Notes: generated by a model from the sequence alone, not told the origin. A stretch of 64,000 bases of DNA from Microvelia longipes (GCA_018340805.1 JACMZG010001913.1:29948203-30012202), one strand, 5' to 3'; counted from the first letter of the stretch, positions 1-11,572 are shown. A program made the numbers and translations.

Positions 1-480
1 GCCGATTTCCTGCAATTTTTTTTTCTGCACCTCCAAATCCTATAATTTTTGCCTTTTTGGGGTCCCCTTAACATCATATTTTTCCCACACTCACTGCACA
101 GTCTTTCAGTTTTTAAAATTCCAAGCCCTGCAATACATATGTTTTAAACAATCTTTCCATCTTGACATTACGTTTTTTAAACATAAAGAATAAACCAATT
201 TATTGAAATATATTAGGTAAAATGTATCTTACCTTGCAAACATCCGTAAAACTCCCACTCGCTGTGCTGTTCCGTAAGCAAAAATCACATCTCTCATATT
301 CATATTCTTTATTATTCATATTCTAATTATTATTTTAATACACCTGACACTCCAGTTTGGCGTTTTAAAACAGAATGTAAATTCTTTGACATTTTTTATT
401 ATTTGTTTGACAGTACCTGTTTGTATTTTTTTCTGTCATTTGAAAATAAATTTGGGTGGGGGAAGGGGGTGGAGGGTTGG
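1..480. other. AT-rich flank, no gene seen
   Basis: AT-rich sequence with T-runs and a short G-rich stretch near 455-475. I see no conserved coding sequence, RNA gene or terminal repeat in it. Confidence 0.5.
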
Positions 481-960
481 AAAGCAGACTACAATATTGC
501 CTAATAGCACCTCTTTTACATAGTTACCCACTTTCATAGTTAGCCTCTTTTACATAGTTACCCACCTTCACTGGTTGTGGGTAACAAACTACAATATTGC
601 CCAATAGCACCTCTTTTACATTGTTACCCACCACTGGTTGGTGGGTAACAGATACAATATTGCCCAATAGCACCTCTTTTACATAGTTACCCACCTTCAC
701 TGGTTGGTGGGTAACAGACTACAATATTGCCCAATAGCACCTCTTTTACATAGTTACCCACCTTCACTTGTTGGTGTGTAACAGACTACAATATTGCCCA
801 ATAGCACCTCTTTTACATAGTTACCCACCTTCACTGGTTGGTGGGTAACAGACTACAATATTGCCCAATAGCACCTCTTTTACATAGTTACCCACTTTCA
901 CTGGTTGGTGGGTAACAGACTACATTTTGCCCATAGCACTCTTTTACATAGTTACCCACC
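481..960. repeat. 67-bp minisatellite, about seven units
   Basis: The phrase ACAATATTGCC recurs at 491, 591, 654, 721, 788 and 855, with a degenerate copy near 922. The last five spacings are 63-67 bp and the first interval is 100 bp. Each unit carries GGTGGGTAAC and its inverse GTTACCCACC about 40 bp apart, so every unit could fold into a hairpin. Units are nearly identical in the middle and diverge at the edges. A degraded unit with the same inverted motif lies at 1219-1290. Confidence 0.9.
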
Positions 961-1003
961 TCTTAATTCTTCCTATTTTCTCTCTTCCCATTTCTTAACC
1001 CAT

Positions 1004-1290
1004 ACAAAAGCCCCATTGCTTTTCGACGTCCCCTATTGAGATTGTAAATTATTACTTTATACATTTCAGTTTTTAGGAATTTTCATCATTTAAATGTTTA
1101 TTTGGTGCGTAACTTTTTTTCTATTTGCTCTTTTCCCCATTTTTCTCTCCATACAAAAGCCCTAGTGCTTTTCGACGGTCCCATACTGAGATTGTAAATT
1201 AGTACTTTTTATTTATTGGTGGGTAACAAACTACAAGTTTTCCCTATGCTTCCTTTTTTCCTTCGTTACCCATTATTTGGTGGGTAACCA
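1004..1290. repeat. Diverged duplicated segment next to the minisatellite
   Basis: Two similar stretches of about 58 bp start at 1004 and 1152. Both read ACAAAAGCCC, then TGCTTTTCGACG, then GAGATTGTAAATTA. The segment ends in a lone GGTGGGTAAC...GTTACCCA unit at 1219-1290, so it is probably an older part of the same array. Confidence 0.6.
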
Positions 1291-1305
1291 GGTAAAAGAG
1301 TGCCT

Positions 1306-2122
1306 TTTGTTAATTAATAAAGGATGCATGGAGACATTGGCACAAGTTGAATCAACTTCATGCATAAATACTTACTGTTGTAAGATGTCAATGTCATTTA
1401 CTCAATTTATGTTAAAAACCAAATAATCTGTCAATATATAACTGTGCAAGAGACACCTAGGAAGTATAACAAGCAAAATGCAATACTACACCTGGGATTT
1501 GTTCCATCATTCGACATTCGTCTTCATTGATGGCTCTACATAACGTGATGCCTCAAGTTTCGTCACGTTTAACTTATCAGGGTGCCGACGGAGCCTGAAC
1601 TCACTGTAACCTTTGATTAAAATTCCAAAGAATATAATGTGAAGTATTTACTAGAGATGAGCGGTGCTCTCTTACCACCATCATGCTTGGTAAGCAAAAA
1701 ATGTATCATTTGATACTACCGAGTTTTGAAAAACATGAATACTCCCACAATATAACTGATCGAGAGACACCTAGGAAATTTAACTTGCAAAATGCAATGC
1801 TACAATTATCTATGTTCATAAAATGATATTGTAATGTCAAACTTTATGACTCACAACAACTGCGAAGCTATGCCCACCTCAAGAAAGTCAAGTTTCATCA
1901 CGGTGAAGCCTTCACGAGCATCTGCTGCAACCTTCGTGCGACTGTAGTTCAAACTATTTTATTCTTAAATTAGGATTTAAACTTGTATTAAACCTTTCTT
2001 TTCATTGTTAAAATTTTATATTATAATAAAATTTAGTGAAATTGATTCTTTTATTTTATTCTAATTTCTCTAACCACCTACACCAATTTGGAGGTTTGTC
2101 ATATAGGAGCCAGGGTGACCCT
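1306..2122 (+). repeat. Left arm of an 817-bp inverted repeat
   Basis: The arm starts TTTTGTTAATTAATAAAGG and ends near GGTTTGTCATATAGGAGCC. Its reverse complement is present at 3662-4478 with only scattered differences. Within the arm a block of about 50 bp, containing GAGACACCTAGGAA and AAAATGCAAT, occurs twice (near 1440 and 1756). No protein family is recognised. The arrangement suits a foldback or long-TIR transposon, or a palindromic duplication. Confidence 0.85.
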
Positions 2123-3661
2123 ATCGACTCGATTGAAGTAGACATTAGTTGATTCATATGGGCTTAAGTCTGATTTAATTGAGCAAACTCAAGTATGCTT
2201 TGTTTTTATTTTTACATTTATAGAATGTATATTCCTGTCGGTACAAGACTAATTAAGTTAACTTGAATAAATAATTTTAGTTGGCCCAAGTTAATCATTT
2301 GACTAGATTTGATTTAAATATCCTATGTCAGCTTGTACTCACTCATGTTAAATTAAATCTACTTATTGCTTCAGCTTTTATTTATTTGAGTTGAATTGAA
2401 CCGAATCGACTTTAATCAGATCAAGCGATTTGAATCAACTATCCACTCGATTATCTGTTGAGTCGACTCATATAAAAATCGGTTTAAAAGTCAATTTTGG
2501 CACATCACTATTGTATTTCTCATTGAAAGATCTGTTTATCTACAATTTCTACCCCCCCCCCCTCAGGCTTTGCCTTGTGGGTTACTTGTATACTTTTGTG
2601 TTAACTTTTTTTATTCCTTTTTGTATGTATACTTGTAAATAAAGGAATTGTTAAAAAACACAGACGCATGACTACTCAATTTTTTTATACAATTTAAACA
2701 GACTCATGATTGACATCTGCCCTATTTTTCGCTTATCATGCATACATAAAAATTGGAGGAATCGTCTCAATTTTCCTCTGAGACTTTTTTTTGTTCAGGT
2801 AAGTATTATTAGTATAGTATTGCACATTTCTAACAATATAAAATTATCAAATTGAAATTTTAGATGCTACTAGAGATAATAATGTTCTACCACAAAAAGA
2901 TTTAGACTGAAAAAAGGATCATTCATACCTACTGTAATCAAATGCAGATAGCTTCTGTGGATACAGTAATTGTCATTTTGTAGTTTGTGATATTATAACC
3001 CTCTCAATAATTGAAGTCTTTATAAATAAAACCTGGCAAAGAGGAAGGTGCCATGAACTATAAAGTGAATTACATTAGAAGTCATATCTCAAGTTTCATT
3101 AAATTTTGCTATACCCGCAAATAGAAACACGGTATTCTATTACCCTAAAATAATAATAATAATGCCGTTTAGAGCCTTGTAGCTCATCAGTGATAACCCC
3201 TGCGGGAACCACTACGGGTGGTAGTAGCAACTGTTACGCTCAAATTGTATTCAAAAATTGGCGATAATATATTAAACAATAATCTTCTATCAACTGAGAG
3301 CGTAACTGGGATGGTGTCAAAGGTCAGTGTAAAGACTAACGCCTTAACGACCTCGGCCATGGAGGCAGTATTCTATTACACTATTACACAATATTCAAAT
3401 GCTGTAGTTTTTTGCTGGTTAAGTTTAAATTGCATCAGCTATTGAGGTAATGAGGTTCACAAGAAAATTCATCATATATCCTGAGAAGTCTGGGAACCAC
3501 ACATGTGATGCCTCTCTCGATTCAAAAAACAAGAAAACTATTTTTAACAACAAATAATTATCACAAATTTGTATGCTATCTGCCTTGACACTGATGGACA
3601 CATCAGTCAGGTATGTGTTTGACTGAACAAAGCTCAAGCTAAGGTATATCAGATCTTATAG
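2123..3661. other. Core between the inverted-repeat arms
   Basis: About 1.5 kb separates the arms. It contains degenerate low-complexity sequence at 2123-2470, a C-run near 2551 and a SINE insertion at 3144-3367. No transposase-like reading frame is visible; the longest open frames are below 80 codons and match nothing I know. If the arms belong to a transposon, this copy is non-autonomous or decayed. Confidence 0.5.
3144..3367 (-). mobile_element. tRNA-derived SINE with 12-bp target-site duplications
   Basis: The 224-bp insert is bounded by direct copies of GTATTCTATTAC at 3132-3143 and 3368-3379. Read on the minus strand, the head contains TGGCCGAGGTCG followed by GTTAAGGCG, which resembles the D-arm/box A region of a Leu- or Ser-type tRNA and fits the polymerase III box A consensus. 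The tail is an ATT microsatellite, typical of SINE 3' ends. No good box B match is visible, so the tRNA-like head is partly eroded or atypical. The insertion sits inside the core between the inverted-repeat arms and is therefore younger than that structure. Confidence 0.8.
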
Positions 3662-4478
3662 ATTTAGGGTGGCCCAGGCACCTATATGACAAACCTCCTA
3701 AATTGGTGTAGGTCGTAGAGAAATTTGAATAAATTAAAAGAATCAATTTCACTAAATTTTATTATAATATAAAATTTTAACAATGAAAGAAAGGTTTAAT
3801 ACAAGTTTAAATCCTAATTAAGAATAAAATAGTTTGACTACAGTCGCACGAAGGTTGCAACAGATGCTCGTGAAGGCTTCACCGTGATGAAATTGACTTT
3901 CTTGAGGTGGGCATAGCTTCGCAGTTGTTATGAGTCATAAAGTTTGACATTACAATATCATTTTATGAACATAGATAATTGTAGCATTGCATTTTGCAAG
4001 TTAAATTTCCTAGGTGTCTCTCGATCAGTTATATTGTGGGAGTATTCATGTTTTTCAAAACTCGGTAGTATCAAATGATACATTTTTTGCTTACCAAGCA
4101 TGATGTGTAAGAGAGCACCGCTCATCTCTAGTAAATACTTCACATTATATTCTTTGGAATTTTAATCAAAGGTTACAGTGAGTTCAGGCTCCGTCGGCAC
4201 CCTGATAAGTTAAACGTGACAAAACTTGAGGCATCACGTTATGTAGAGCCATCAATGAAGACGAATGTCGAATGATGGAACGAATCCCAGGTGTAGTATT
4301 GCATTTTGCTTGTTATACTTCCTAGGTGTCTCTTGCACAGTTATATATTGACAGATTATTTGGTTTTTAACATAAATTGAGTAAATGACATTGACATCTT
4401 ACAACAGTAATTATTTATGCATGAAGTTGATTCAACTTGTGCCAATGGCTCCATGCATCCTTTATTAATTAACAAAAA
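3662..4478 (-). repeat. Right arm of the 817-bp inverted repeat
   Basis: Near-identical inverse of 1306-2122, ending CCTTTATTAATTAACAAAA. Landmarks include the inverse of the CACCTAGG blocks and the shared CTTCACGAGCATCTG segment near 3866. The two arms span 3.17 kb in total. Confidence 0.85.
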
Positions 4479-4689
4479 TCTAGCATGCACGTCTTCTAGA
4501 TTATACAAATGAATAGAAGATGTTGACATTTCACTTATATTATGCACGGCATCAATGCACAGAAGTGACTTGAGCAACTTATCAACAAAGTTACTAATAT
4601 TCCATACCACAAATGCTGATATACATACTTCTTTCAGTATAAACGAATTACCTTTGTCGTTGAAACCAATAATATACGATATTATCTTA

Positions 4690-5066
4690 ATAAGAAGTCA
4701 AAAATAGTACAAAAACACCAGAAACAAACGAGTGCAAAATGTAAACAAAAACATTAGATTTTACTACCATATTTATTTCAGAAAAATCTACTAAACCTCA
4801 CTCATTTTGTTTCTTTTCGATAATATAGATGTCCAACTTTCGATTTCATAACATTCCAAGAGTTAAATAATATGAATTATATTAAAAAAAGTCAAAAAAC
4901 GGAGAGTCCAAAATGCACAAAAAAAGGTCACATTTCACTACCGTATTTTATTCGGAAAAATCGAACAAACCACACTTGTTTTCTTTCCTAACGTAAATAT
5001 AGATGTCCAACTTTCGATTTCATAACATTTCAAGAGTTAAATACAATAAATTATATTAAAAAACAC
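4690..5066. repeat. Tandem duplication, period about 173 bp
   Basis: Two diverged units share GATGTCCAACTTTCGATTTC (at 4829 and 5002) and the following ATAACATT.CAAGAGTTAAATA. Both are flanked by TTTCACTACC or TTTTACTACC and GAAAAATC sequence. Non-coding in all frames. Confidence 0.8.
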
Positions 5067-5361
5067 CTCCTAAAAATTTTGTCCTATGCTAATACATGGG
5101 GAAAATCTTTTGTTTAGAAAATGGTTCTTATCAGTAGGTTACACCAAACCGTACTGTGGTTATCTCTAGGTTACCCTTGTCCAGCTGTGGATTGTCCCGA
5201 ACCCTATTTTTATGAAATATTTATGACGTCATTAGCCCACAATATTGTCTCCGCAAAAATTTCAGGAATTAGAAACTTCATTCTATTATTTATACCCATG
5301 TATTACTATGTATGGTTAACAAATCCACGTAGTAACATTTTATTGTTAGCATTAGTTCCGA

Positions 5362-5530
5362 TTTTATCGATTGACAGGATTATATAACATAATGTAAACA
5401 AATCAAGTTTTTTTTACCTATATATTTGAAAATTCGCCATTTATATTAACTAGTATTATGAGAAGTTTATATTGGACAACAATCATGTGGCGAAGCGGCC
5501 CCCAGTGCCAACGACTCGCAGCAGCCTAGA
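5362..5530 (+). repeat. Dispersed repeat B, copy 1
   Basis: It shares ATCGATTGAC, ATATAACATAATGTAAAC and TATTAACTAGTA with 14747-14940, and in inverse orientation with 8880-9108. The copies also share GAAAATTCGC and a GC-richer tail (GGCGAAGCGGCC here). Probably an old interspersed element of unknown class. Confidence 0.7.
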
Positions 5531-5575
5531 GGCGTAGGCCTCTTGTATTGTTTAATATTTTAATAAATATTTGTT

Positions 5576-5604
5576 CATATATATATATATATTTATATAT
5601 ATAT

Positions 5605-5651
<47 letters not shown>
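5576..5651. repeat. (TA)n microsatellite
   Basis: Alternating TA with a few single-base interruptions. Confidence 0.95.
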
Positions 5652-5656
<5 letters not shown>

Positions 5657-6901
5657 CTGTTCGACATTTTATGAATTCAATAAGCGCGGGAATTAAGAGT
5701 GACGTACTAATAGAAATGTAAATTAATATAAATCTAAATCGTCTTGAAAACTCTAAAAACTTTTAAATTAAGTGATATTTAAGGTACAAATTTTTTAAGG
5801 AAACAGATATTTCCATTAATCTACAGTAGTAGTATAGAAGAAGTAAATATTTCATCAAACGTCCAATTTTAATCCATTAGAACTGAAATGTAAAATTTCA
5901 TAACATAATTAATTTTGCTAACATAACAATATATTTTGCTATAACATATCTTAACCCTCCGACGAACACAGAGAAGTAACATTTTATCGAAAAAGCATGA
6001 TTAAAAATTCATTTACGTAATGACTTTAGAGTTCTTTTACTTCACAACTAAGTTAATAACTTCTACATTTAACTTTTCCATACTTTTAAAAACTTACACC
6101 GACGGATGTTCCGTTCGTAAATAAAATCATCCATATTATTTACTTATTTATTTTACCTTTTCCAATCTTAATAATAAGTACTTATTTACTTAAAACTTAT
6201 ACCTATAATTTAAAAATTTAATAAGTACCGATATTATTAATTACATTGAACAAAACTTTCAAGTCTATAAAGTTTTAAACATTAAATGTTTAATGAAAGT
6301 TTATTACGTTTCTCAACTTATATTTTATGTTGTTTTTTTAATTTACATTAAGTCTGTTGATAGAAAAGCTGGAAACAGACATGTAGTTTCCATTAAACTT
6401 ATTCTAGTATTTAATATGACTTATAATGCTTTATTACTTTATAATTTTTTACAGTCTTAATCTTCTTATGTTTGACATTAAACATTAAAATCGCCAGTTT
6501 CTCATTTACCCTTTTTTACAAGAAGACAATTCATATGCCTTCTTTCTTGCTTCAATAATTATTTTATCTTATTTTTCTTATATTTATTTACCTGTGTATT
6601 CGCCTTCTTTTTAAAACAGTTCTTTGTTTGTTTTGTTCTTCTTGAGCTTTATGATGTTTTAAAATTATGCACAAAAAATAAAACTTTATGCTTATTTACT
6701 TGTTTTCCTATTCACTTAACACTTAATGCATCGATACATAACAAAATCAACGCAAACCCAAATACATATCAGCCAATAAACACTTGAAAACGAAGGAGTT
6801 GATGAGTATGAACACTAAACCTGGAAAATGAATGCAAAGCTGCTGACGGTGATAATTGATTGGCGCTCTAACCAACGCACTTGTAACTGGACTAAATAAT
6901 A
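5652..6901. other. AT-rich spacer, nothing recognised
   Basis: AT-rich sequence without a reading frame over 60 codons that matches a known family and without terminal repeats. It lies upstream of the first visible cytochrome b561 exon and could be intronic to that gene, because the exon at 7145 begins inside a codon. Confidence 0.4.
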
Positions 6902-6905
6902 TTAT

Positions 6906-6939
<34 letters not shown>

Positions 6940-6981
6940 TTAATATATATATATATATATAATATATATTAATATATATAT
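6902..6981. repeat. (TA)n microsatellite
   Basis: Interrupted TA run. Confidence 0.95.
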
Positions 6982-7144
6982 TTGTGTGTATAGGTTGACT
7001 TTTGCAAAACCTTAATTAATATGTCTTGCTATGCCTTGATATTTCCTTTATGGTGCTTAGGGAGGCATTTTATTCTTTTGCCTTCATTTCAGATCCTCAC
7101 TAGGTTCTTTTTGTCTAAATCTTTGTCTGTTTGTTATGTTCTAG

Positions 7145-7371
7145 AAGAGCAGATGACGATGATGAGGACTGCGGCAGCGGTTGGGGCTACTGGATCGAAT
7201 ACCTTCTAGTCTTACTAGTATCCTTCATACTCCTACTAGGATGCGTGTTCCTAGTGCTATTCTGGTGTTTCTACTACAGGAAGGGCTATAACTCTTGGAA
7301 AGTAGATAATGATCAGCAGTTTAACCTGCATCCTACTTTGATGGTCGGTGCTGTCGTTTTTACAGGATTCT
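7145..7371 (+). CDS. Cytochrome b561, first visible coding exon (helices 1-2)
   Basis: The exon encodes an acidic D/E-rich stretch (DDDDED), then a hydrophobic helix (about residues 19-44 counted from the first complete codon), then the heme-ligand motif FNLHP with His62 at 7329-7331, then the start of helix 2. Cytochrome b561 proteins are six-helix membrane proteins that pass electrons from ascorbate across a membrane through two b hemes. The acceptor is a pyrimidine-rich tract ending TCTAG (7140-7144). The donor is T|GTAAGT at 7372, which leaves one base of a split Ser codon (phase 1). The left border enters in mid-codon (phase 2) and there is no in-frame Met before helix 2, so at least one upstream coding exon is missing from view. 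The next coding exon is 8.75 kb downstream. Confidence 0.92.
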
Positions 7372-7435
7372 GTAAGTACAACATCGCGTTCACATTAAGT
7401 TTTGAATCTTATTCGTCAAGTTTTCTATTCATGTT

Positions 7436-7745
7436 GATTCAATGCTGATGAGGAAATGAAACTTGGCATGTTTGTTGTTCTCTTCCATGACTACATTTGG
7501 TGCTAAGTTTCAAATTTATTAAAATATTTTTCGCTGTCATTATTGCCGGTTAATGACTTTATAAATAAATTATTTTACGATAACAACTAGATAGAATTGT
7601 GTACCAAGTTCAACTCTCTAGCTTAAACCACACTATAGGAGCTACGATATAACAAACACACACACCCACATACTAATTGACAACTTTGTAAAAACCTCTT
7701 AGGAGGTCTTAAAACACCTAAAACGGATAATTCAAGGAATATTTC
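7436..7745 (+). repeat. Dispersed repeat A, copy 1 (intron 1)
   Basis: It shares blocks with 15633-16058: AATGCTGA..., AATGAAAC.TGGCA..TTTGTTG, TAGGAGCTACG and an ACACACAC-rich stretch before GACAACT. Its right end (7676-7745: ACAACTTTGT, AAAACACCTAAAA, ATATTTCGGT) is found again in inverse orientation at 43855-43945. The class is unknown. Confidence 0.65.
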
Positions 7746-7990
7746 GGTTCCAGATTTTTAGTGCGAACACATTGAACATGGGTTCAATCCCAGCACGGGC
7801 CTCTGGGATTTTTATGAGAGGGATAAAAATTCTATGTACCACGTCCTTCAGAAGGGACGTAAAGTAGGTGGTCTCGAGCCTGGGCGTTGTCAGGTATCGT
7901 TAAAGATCCCTTACCCTAAAGAAACTGGGGTATAGGCAAAAATTTAGGACCCTCATTGTAAGATTCATTTATAATACTATAGTGTATCTT
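7746..7990 (+). mobile_element. SINE-like sequence with polymerase III box B
   Basis: GGTTCAATCC at 7781-7790 matches the box B consensus of tRNA genes exactly. It is followed by the SINE-body phrase CCTTCAGAAGGGACGTAAAG and a GC-richer stretch unlike the flanks. The box A part is missing, so this is a 5'-truncated or degraded tRNA-derived SINE rather than a tRNA gene: there is no acceptor stem. The right limit is uncertain and no target-site duplication was found. Confidence 0.6.
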
Positions 7991-8879
7991 GCCTTGTAGT
8001 TTAAAGTGTATGGAGTTTGGTTTAACAGCGAGGACACGTGTTGTTCCTAGTTTTCACTAGACTATAAGAGTCAGTGAAAATATGTATGATTTGTTGTATG
8101 ATTGCTTGAAAAAAGCATGGGAGGAAACATAGAAATTCACGGCTCTTCTGTCTAGATTAGATGAAATATACCTACACTTGAAATTAAAAGGAGTAGAACA
8201 CTATCTTAGGGAGCTGGCAAAAAGGCTCAACAATGTGGCCCTACTTGCCTGGTAGTTACTACCCCCCCCCCATATAACTACTTAGTTTAATTTTCCTTTA
8301 TAGCGACGTTATATTCGAGGTAAAGTAAAAATATATCTCACTAGCCAAAAATAGTTGTGTCACTTGTTAGATATAAATAGTAACATTATTCATGAGGTAG
8401 AGATAAATAAAATCTATAAACTTATTATAACCGGTTTTATGCACTCGCTCAGTGTACTGTACTGTGTAAGGAAACTAGATCCTAATCTTGCGCTATAATA
8501 CGCAAAGTTGAACACGATCTACGCGTGCCTCGCACCTAACATCAAACAGCACGTGAACTCTTGACCTTAAACATAGCTTGACTACCAATCACACCTAATA
8601 CCTGCCTGTTGTACTCATAACGAATTACGCTATTATAATACCAAATCAATATATGATTACCATATTAAGGGTAAACTATTATTTTATTCTTTTCAAATTA
8701 AGCCAACTATAACAAAAATTCAAGGAAATGATTGCGTGTGCTCATAAGCTTTTGTATTATACGTAATTGCATTATATAATACATCATGCCTAATTATAAC
8801 CACATTGAAATATTAATCATAGTTTATTTAATGTAAGTAAACTATTGACTCCTTTGTATGTTAATGGTCAGCTAAAGAT
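7991..8879. other. Intron 1 sequence, no gene seen
   Basis: Intronic AT-rich DNA with a C-run at about 8261-8270. No reading frame or RNA gene is recognised. Confidence 0.45.
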
Positions 8880-9108
8880 AAGTAAGTAACAGTAGGCCAC
8901 TGAGTGTCGTCAGCCCTATGGCCGTTTCGCGACCATAGAGTTGTTTCCTTATATTAGACTGTTACTATAGGGAAACAGTCCTATAGTCCTCCTGTTATAT
9001 TACTAGTTGATATAAGTTGCATACTGCCACGATATAAGCGAATTTTCTCATGTTTTAGTAAAAAAACGTGATTTGTTTACATTATGTTATATATGTCAAT
9101 CGATAAAA
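8880..9108 (-). repeat. Dispersed repeat B, copy 2
   Basis: Inverse copy of the repeat at 5362 and 14747: TTACATTATGTTATATATG, then TCAATCGATAAAACC at its right end, and TACTAGTTGATATAAG near 9001. A GC-richer tail (GGCCGTTTCGCGACC) corresponds to the GC-richer tails of the other two copies. Confidence 0.7.
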
Positions 9109-9260
9109 CCGGAAATAATGCTAGATAATAAATTTTAAACTTCATTTTTTTAGATAAAAAAATTTCAGCACGATCAAACAATTTGAAGTTAAATGATTTT
9201 TTGATATAATCCCTGAGTCATTATGGTTGGTTGATGACTTCGCACATATTTCATAAACAA

Positions 9261-9294
9261 TACACACACACAACACACACACACAACCACACAC

Positions 9295-9339
<45 letters not shown>

Positions 9340-9355
9340 TATAATATATATATTA

Positions 9356-9393
<38 letters not shown>

Positions 9394-9401
9394 CACACAC
9401 A

Positions 9402-9432
<31 letters not shown>

Positions 9433-9434
9433 CA
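9261..9434. repeat. Compound (CA)n-(TA)n-(CA)n microsatellite
   Basis: CA repeats flank a central TA block of about 80 bp. Confidence 0.95.
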
Positions 9435-9911
9435 TGTATTAACCTTATTTTTTACCTTTTTCAACTGCCTTCCTCCATGAACTTAATCTCATTAGCTCGT
9501 TTTTCTTTGAAAATTCGTAAAAAGTCGTTGAAACATAAATTAGAGTTTTTAAAAAATACTTCGGCACAAATGGCCAAATTTTTATTTTCCGTTTTAATTA
9601 CTTTAATTTATGGTTAAAATTGATATTGGATAATCAAGTTTTTTTATGTTAAATTGGAGTTGTTTTTTCTTTATGTGTGTATCTTAGAGTTCCTAGACGT
9701 TGTATGTATATACTGTGTCAGATTTTAGACTTGTATTATTGTGCAGGGGTTAATTTTACATGTTTAATGTTTTAATATGATAAAAAGGTTTGAGTAAGAA
9801 ATTATAAAAAATTAAAAATATTTTAAGTAGTGTTGGCTTGAAGCATATTAGACATTGACTGGGAAGAGGAAAAACTATCTACCCTCTGTTGTTTGCAAGG
9901 CTGATTCGACC

Positions 9912-10130
9912 ACAGATATATTACAAGAGATGTCCAATAGGTTCAATTTTAAAACATAAAAAGTAACAGGAACACTTCTGATGATTAATGCACTTGGATA
10001 AACATAACAAAACGATATCGACTTATATAATAGAGTTTTTATATTGCGATACAAATCTCAAACAAAGTGTGATAAGCCGACAACAATAATTTATATATTA
10101 ATAAACACACCACTTACGAATCATTAACTG
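9912..10130 (+). mobile_element. MITE family 1, diverged copy
   Basis: It begins ACAGATATATTACAAGAGATG and then matches the left part of the better copies (CCAATAGGTTCAATTTTAAAACAT, AAAGTAAC, AGCCGACAACAAT). The right end is lost, so the limits are approximate. Confidence 0.5.
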
Positions 10131-10364
10131 GTTGAATTTACGCGGTGGATTTCGTTTATATGAGAACGCAGAAAAACATAACCGACGGTTCATTTGTTAA
10201 TTTATTAGCAAGAAAATAATAGACTTATTTTTCTACGTTTACTTCAAATCTATATACTTGCCCGGGAGCCGGACCTGAAAAACTGTTGACTTATTTTTTA
10301 CAGCTTCAAAGCAATTTTTTGTAAATATACCATACATCATTGAGATATATTACTAGAGACATAA

Positions 10365-10670
10365 AGATATTACTAGAGGAGCCCTATTGGTTGAATTTTG
10401 AAACATCAAAAAGTAACCTGACCACATTCGATTATCATTTTCATCAAATAAGCAGAACAAAAAAAAAACAGTCAATTATATAGTTGAAGGTTTAAAATAA
10501 AAATCACAACACAAATAATCTGCGGAAAGCCGAAGACAATTGATTAATTATAACCTTAACTCCCACTTGGAGGAGGTTTCAATGAGGTTACACAGAGCCC
10601 CACTAAAAATGTTTCAGGCATCTCAATGTATTAAGATAGGCTATGCCCCCTCTAGTATATATTCTCTATG
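10365..10670 (+). mobile_element. MITE family 1, copy with both ends
   Basis: It starts near AGATATTACTAGAGGAGCCC and ends GGGCTCC-type inverse sequence, CCCTCTAGTATATATTCTCTATG. The ends are imperfect inverted repeats of about 20-25 bp (AGATAT..TACTAGAGG). The interior is non-coding. It abuts the next copy directly, sharing or overlapping the CTCTATGACTAAAGAGG junction. Confidence 0.75.
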
Positions 10671-10976
10671 ACTAAAGAGGCCCTTTAGGTTAAATTTTGA
10701 AACATCGAAAATGTAACCTGACCTCCTTCGCTCATCAAATAATCAGAACAAAATTACAGTAACTGATATAGTAGAACGTTAAAAACACAAATAAAAACAC
10801 AAACATTGTGCGAGAAGCCGAAATCAATTGATTTATTATAATCCTAACTCGCACTTAGAAGAGGTTACACTTACTTTCAATGAGGTTACACAGATTCCTT
10901 AAGAGCCCCAAATAGTTGTTTCATAGCCTCCAATTGTGTTGTGATAGGTTATGCCCCCTCTAGTGTATATCTCTAT
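10661..10976 (+). mobile_element. MITE family 1, second copy in tandem
   Basis: Same orientation and order of blocks as the copy at 10365: GGTTAAATTTTGAAACATC, AAGCCGAAATCAATTGATT, GAGGTTACAC, GGTTATGCCCCCTCTAGTGT. It ends TATATCTCTA. About 315 bp long. Confidence 0.75.
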
Positions 10977-11572
10977 CCCCTAAAAGACGAAAAAACATAG
11001 TCCGCCTATCCAGAGTGACGCCCACTCAAATGTTTATTAAATCGAACAAATTTTAGGTTTCTTAAAATAAGTGGTTCTCTTATAGTTGTGTGGAAAACTT
11101 AAAAAAAAAAAAAAACATTTATAAAATGTTTTGGAAAATTTATAAAATTTCCAATAATTAAAGTGTTTTTTAAGACACCAAGTGAAAATTCTACAAAATT
11201 ACGGATTCGCACGCGTGTTTAAAAAAGAAATCATTTATACAACTTAATTATAAAGTCACTTACCTCATGACATTAACAACAGTAGAATCAAACAGGCGCA
11301 TAACTTTACCAAATTTAACTAAAAACAATCTAACCTAAAAACTCGACTGCAATAGCTTAATACCCAACTAAATATGATTGTTCTTAAAAACTAATTTAAA
11401 CGAAACATTAAAAATTTATGAATATTACTTCAAAAAAACGTAAAGGAAATAGGTTTTCAACTCACCGAAGTGACGCTGAATGATAAAACATAAATTATCA
11501 GTGCTACCAACTGATACTTTTACTTCTCAAAACAGTGTTTAAACAAAGATCTATTAATATAAATTTGATCAC
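10977..11572. other. Intron 1 spacer, nothing recognised
   Basis: AT-rich sequence between two MITE copies. An A-run lies at about 11101-11115. No coding or RNA feature is seen. Confidence 0.4.

Noticed and set aside
5121..5387. 88-codon plus-strand open frame upstream of cytochrome b561, a possible first exon
   Set aside because: No signal-like or b561-like sequence and no suitable phase-2 donor with family support; part of it overlaps dispersed repeat B.
7781..7790. tRNA gene suggested by a perfect box B
   Set aside because: No acceptor stem, anticodon stem or box A can be formed around it; the downstream body looks like a SINE.
9142..9435. 97-codon minus-strand frame
   Set aside because: A translation of the CA/TA microsatellite (long Cys-Val and Tyr-Ile runs).
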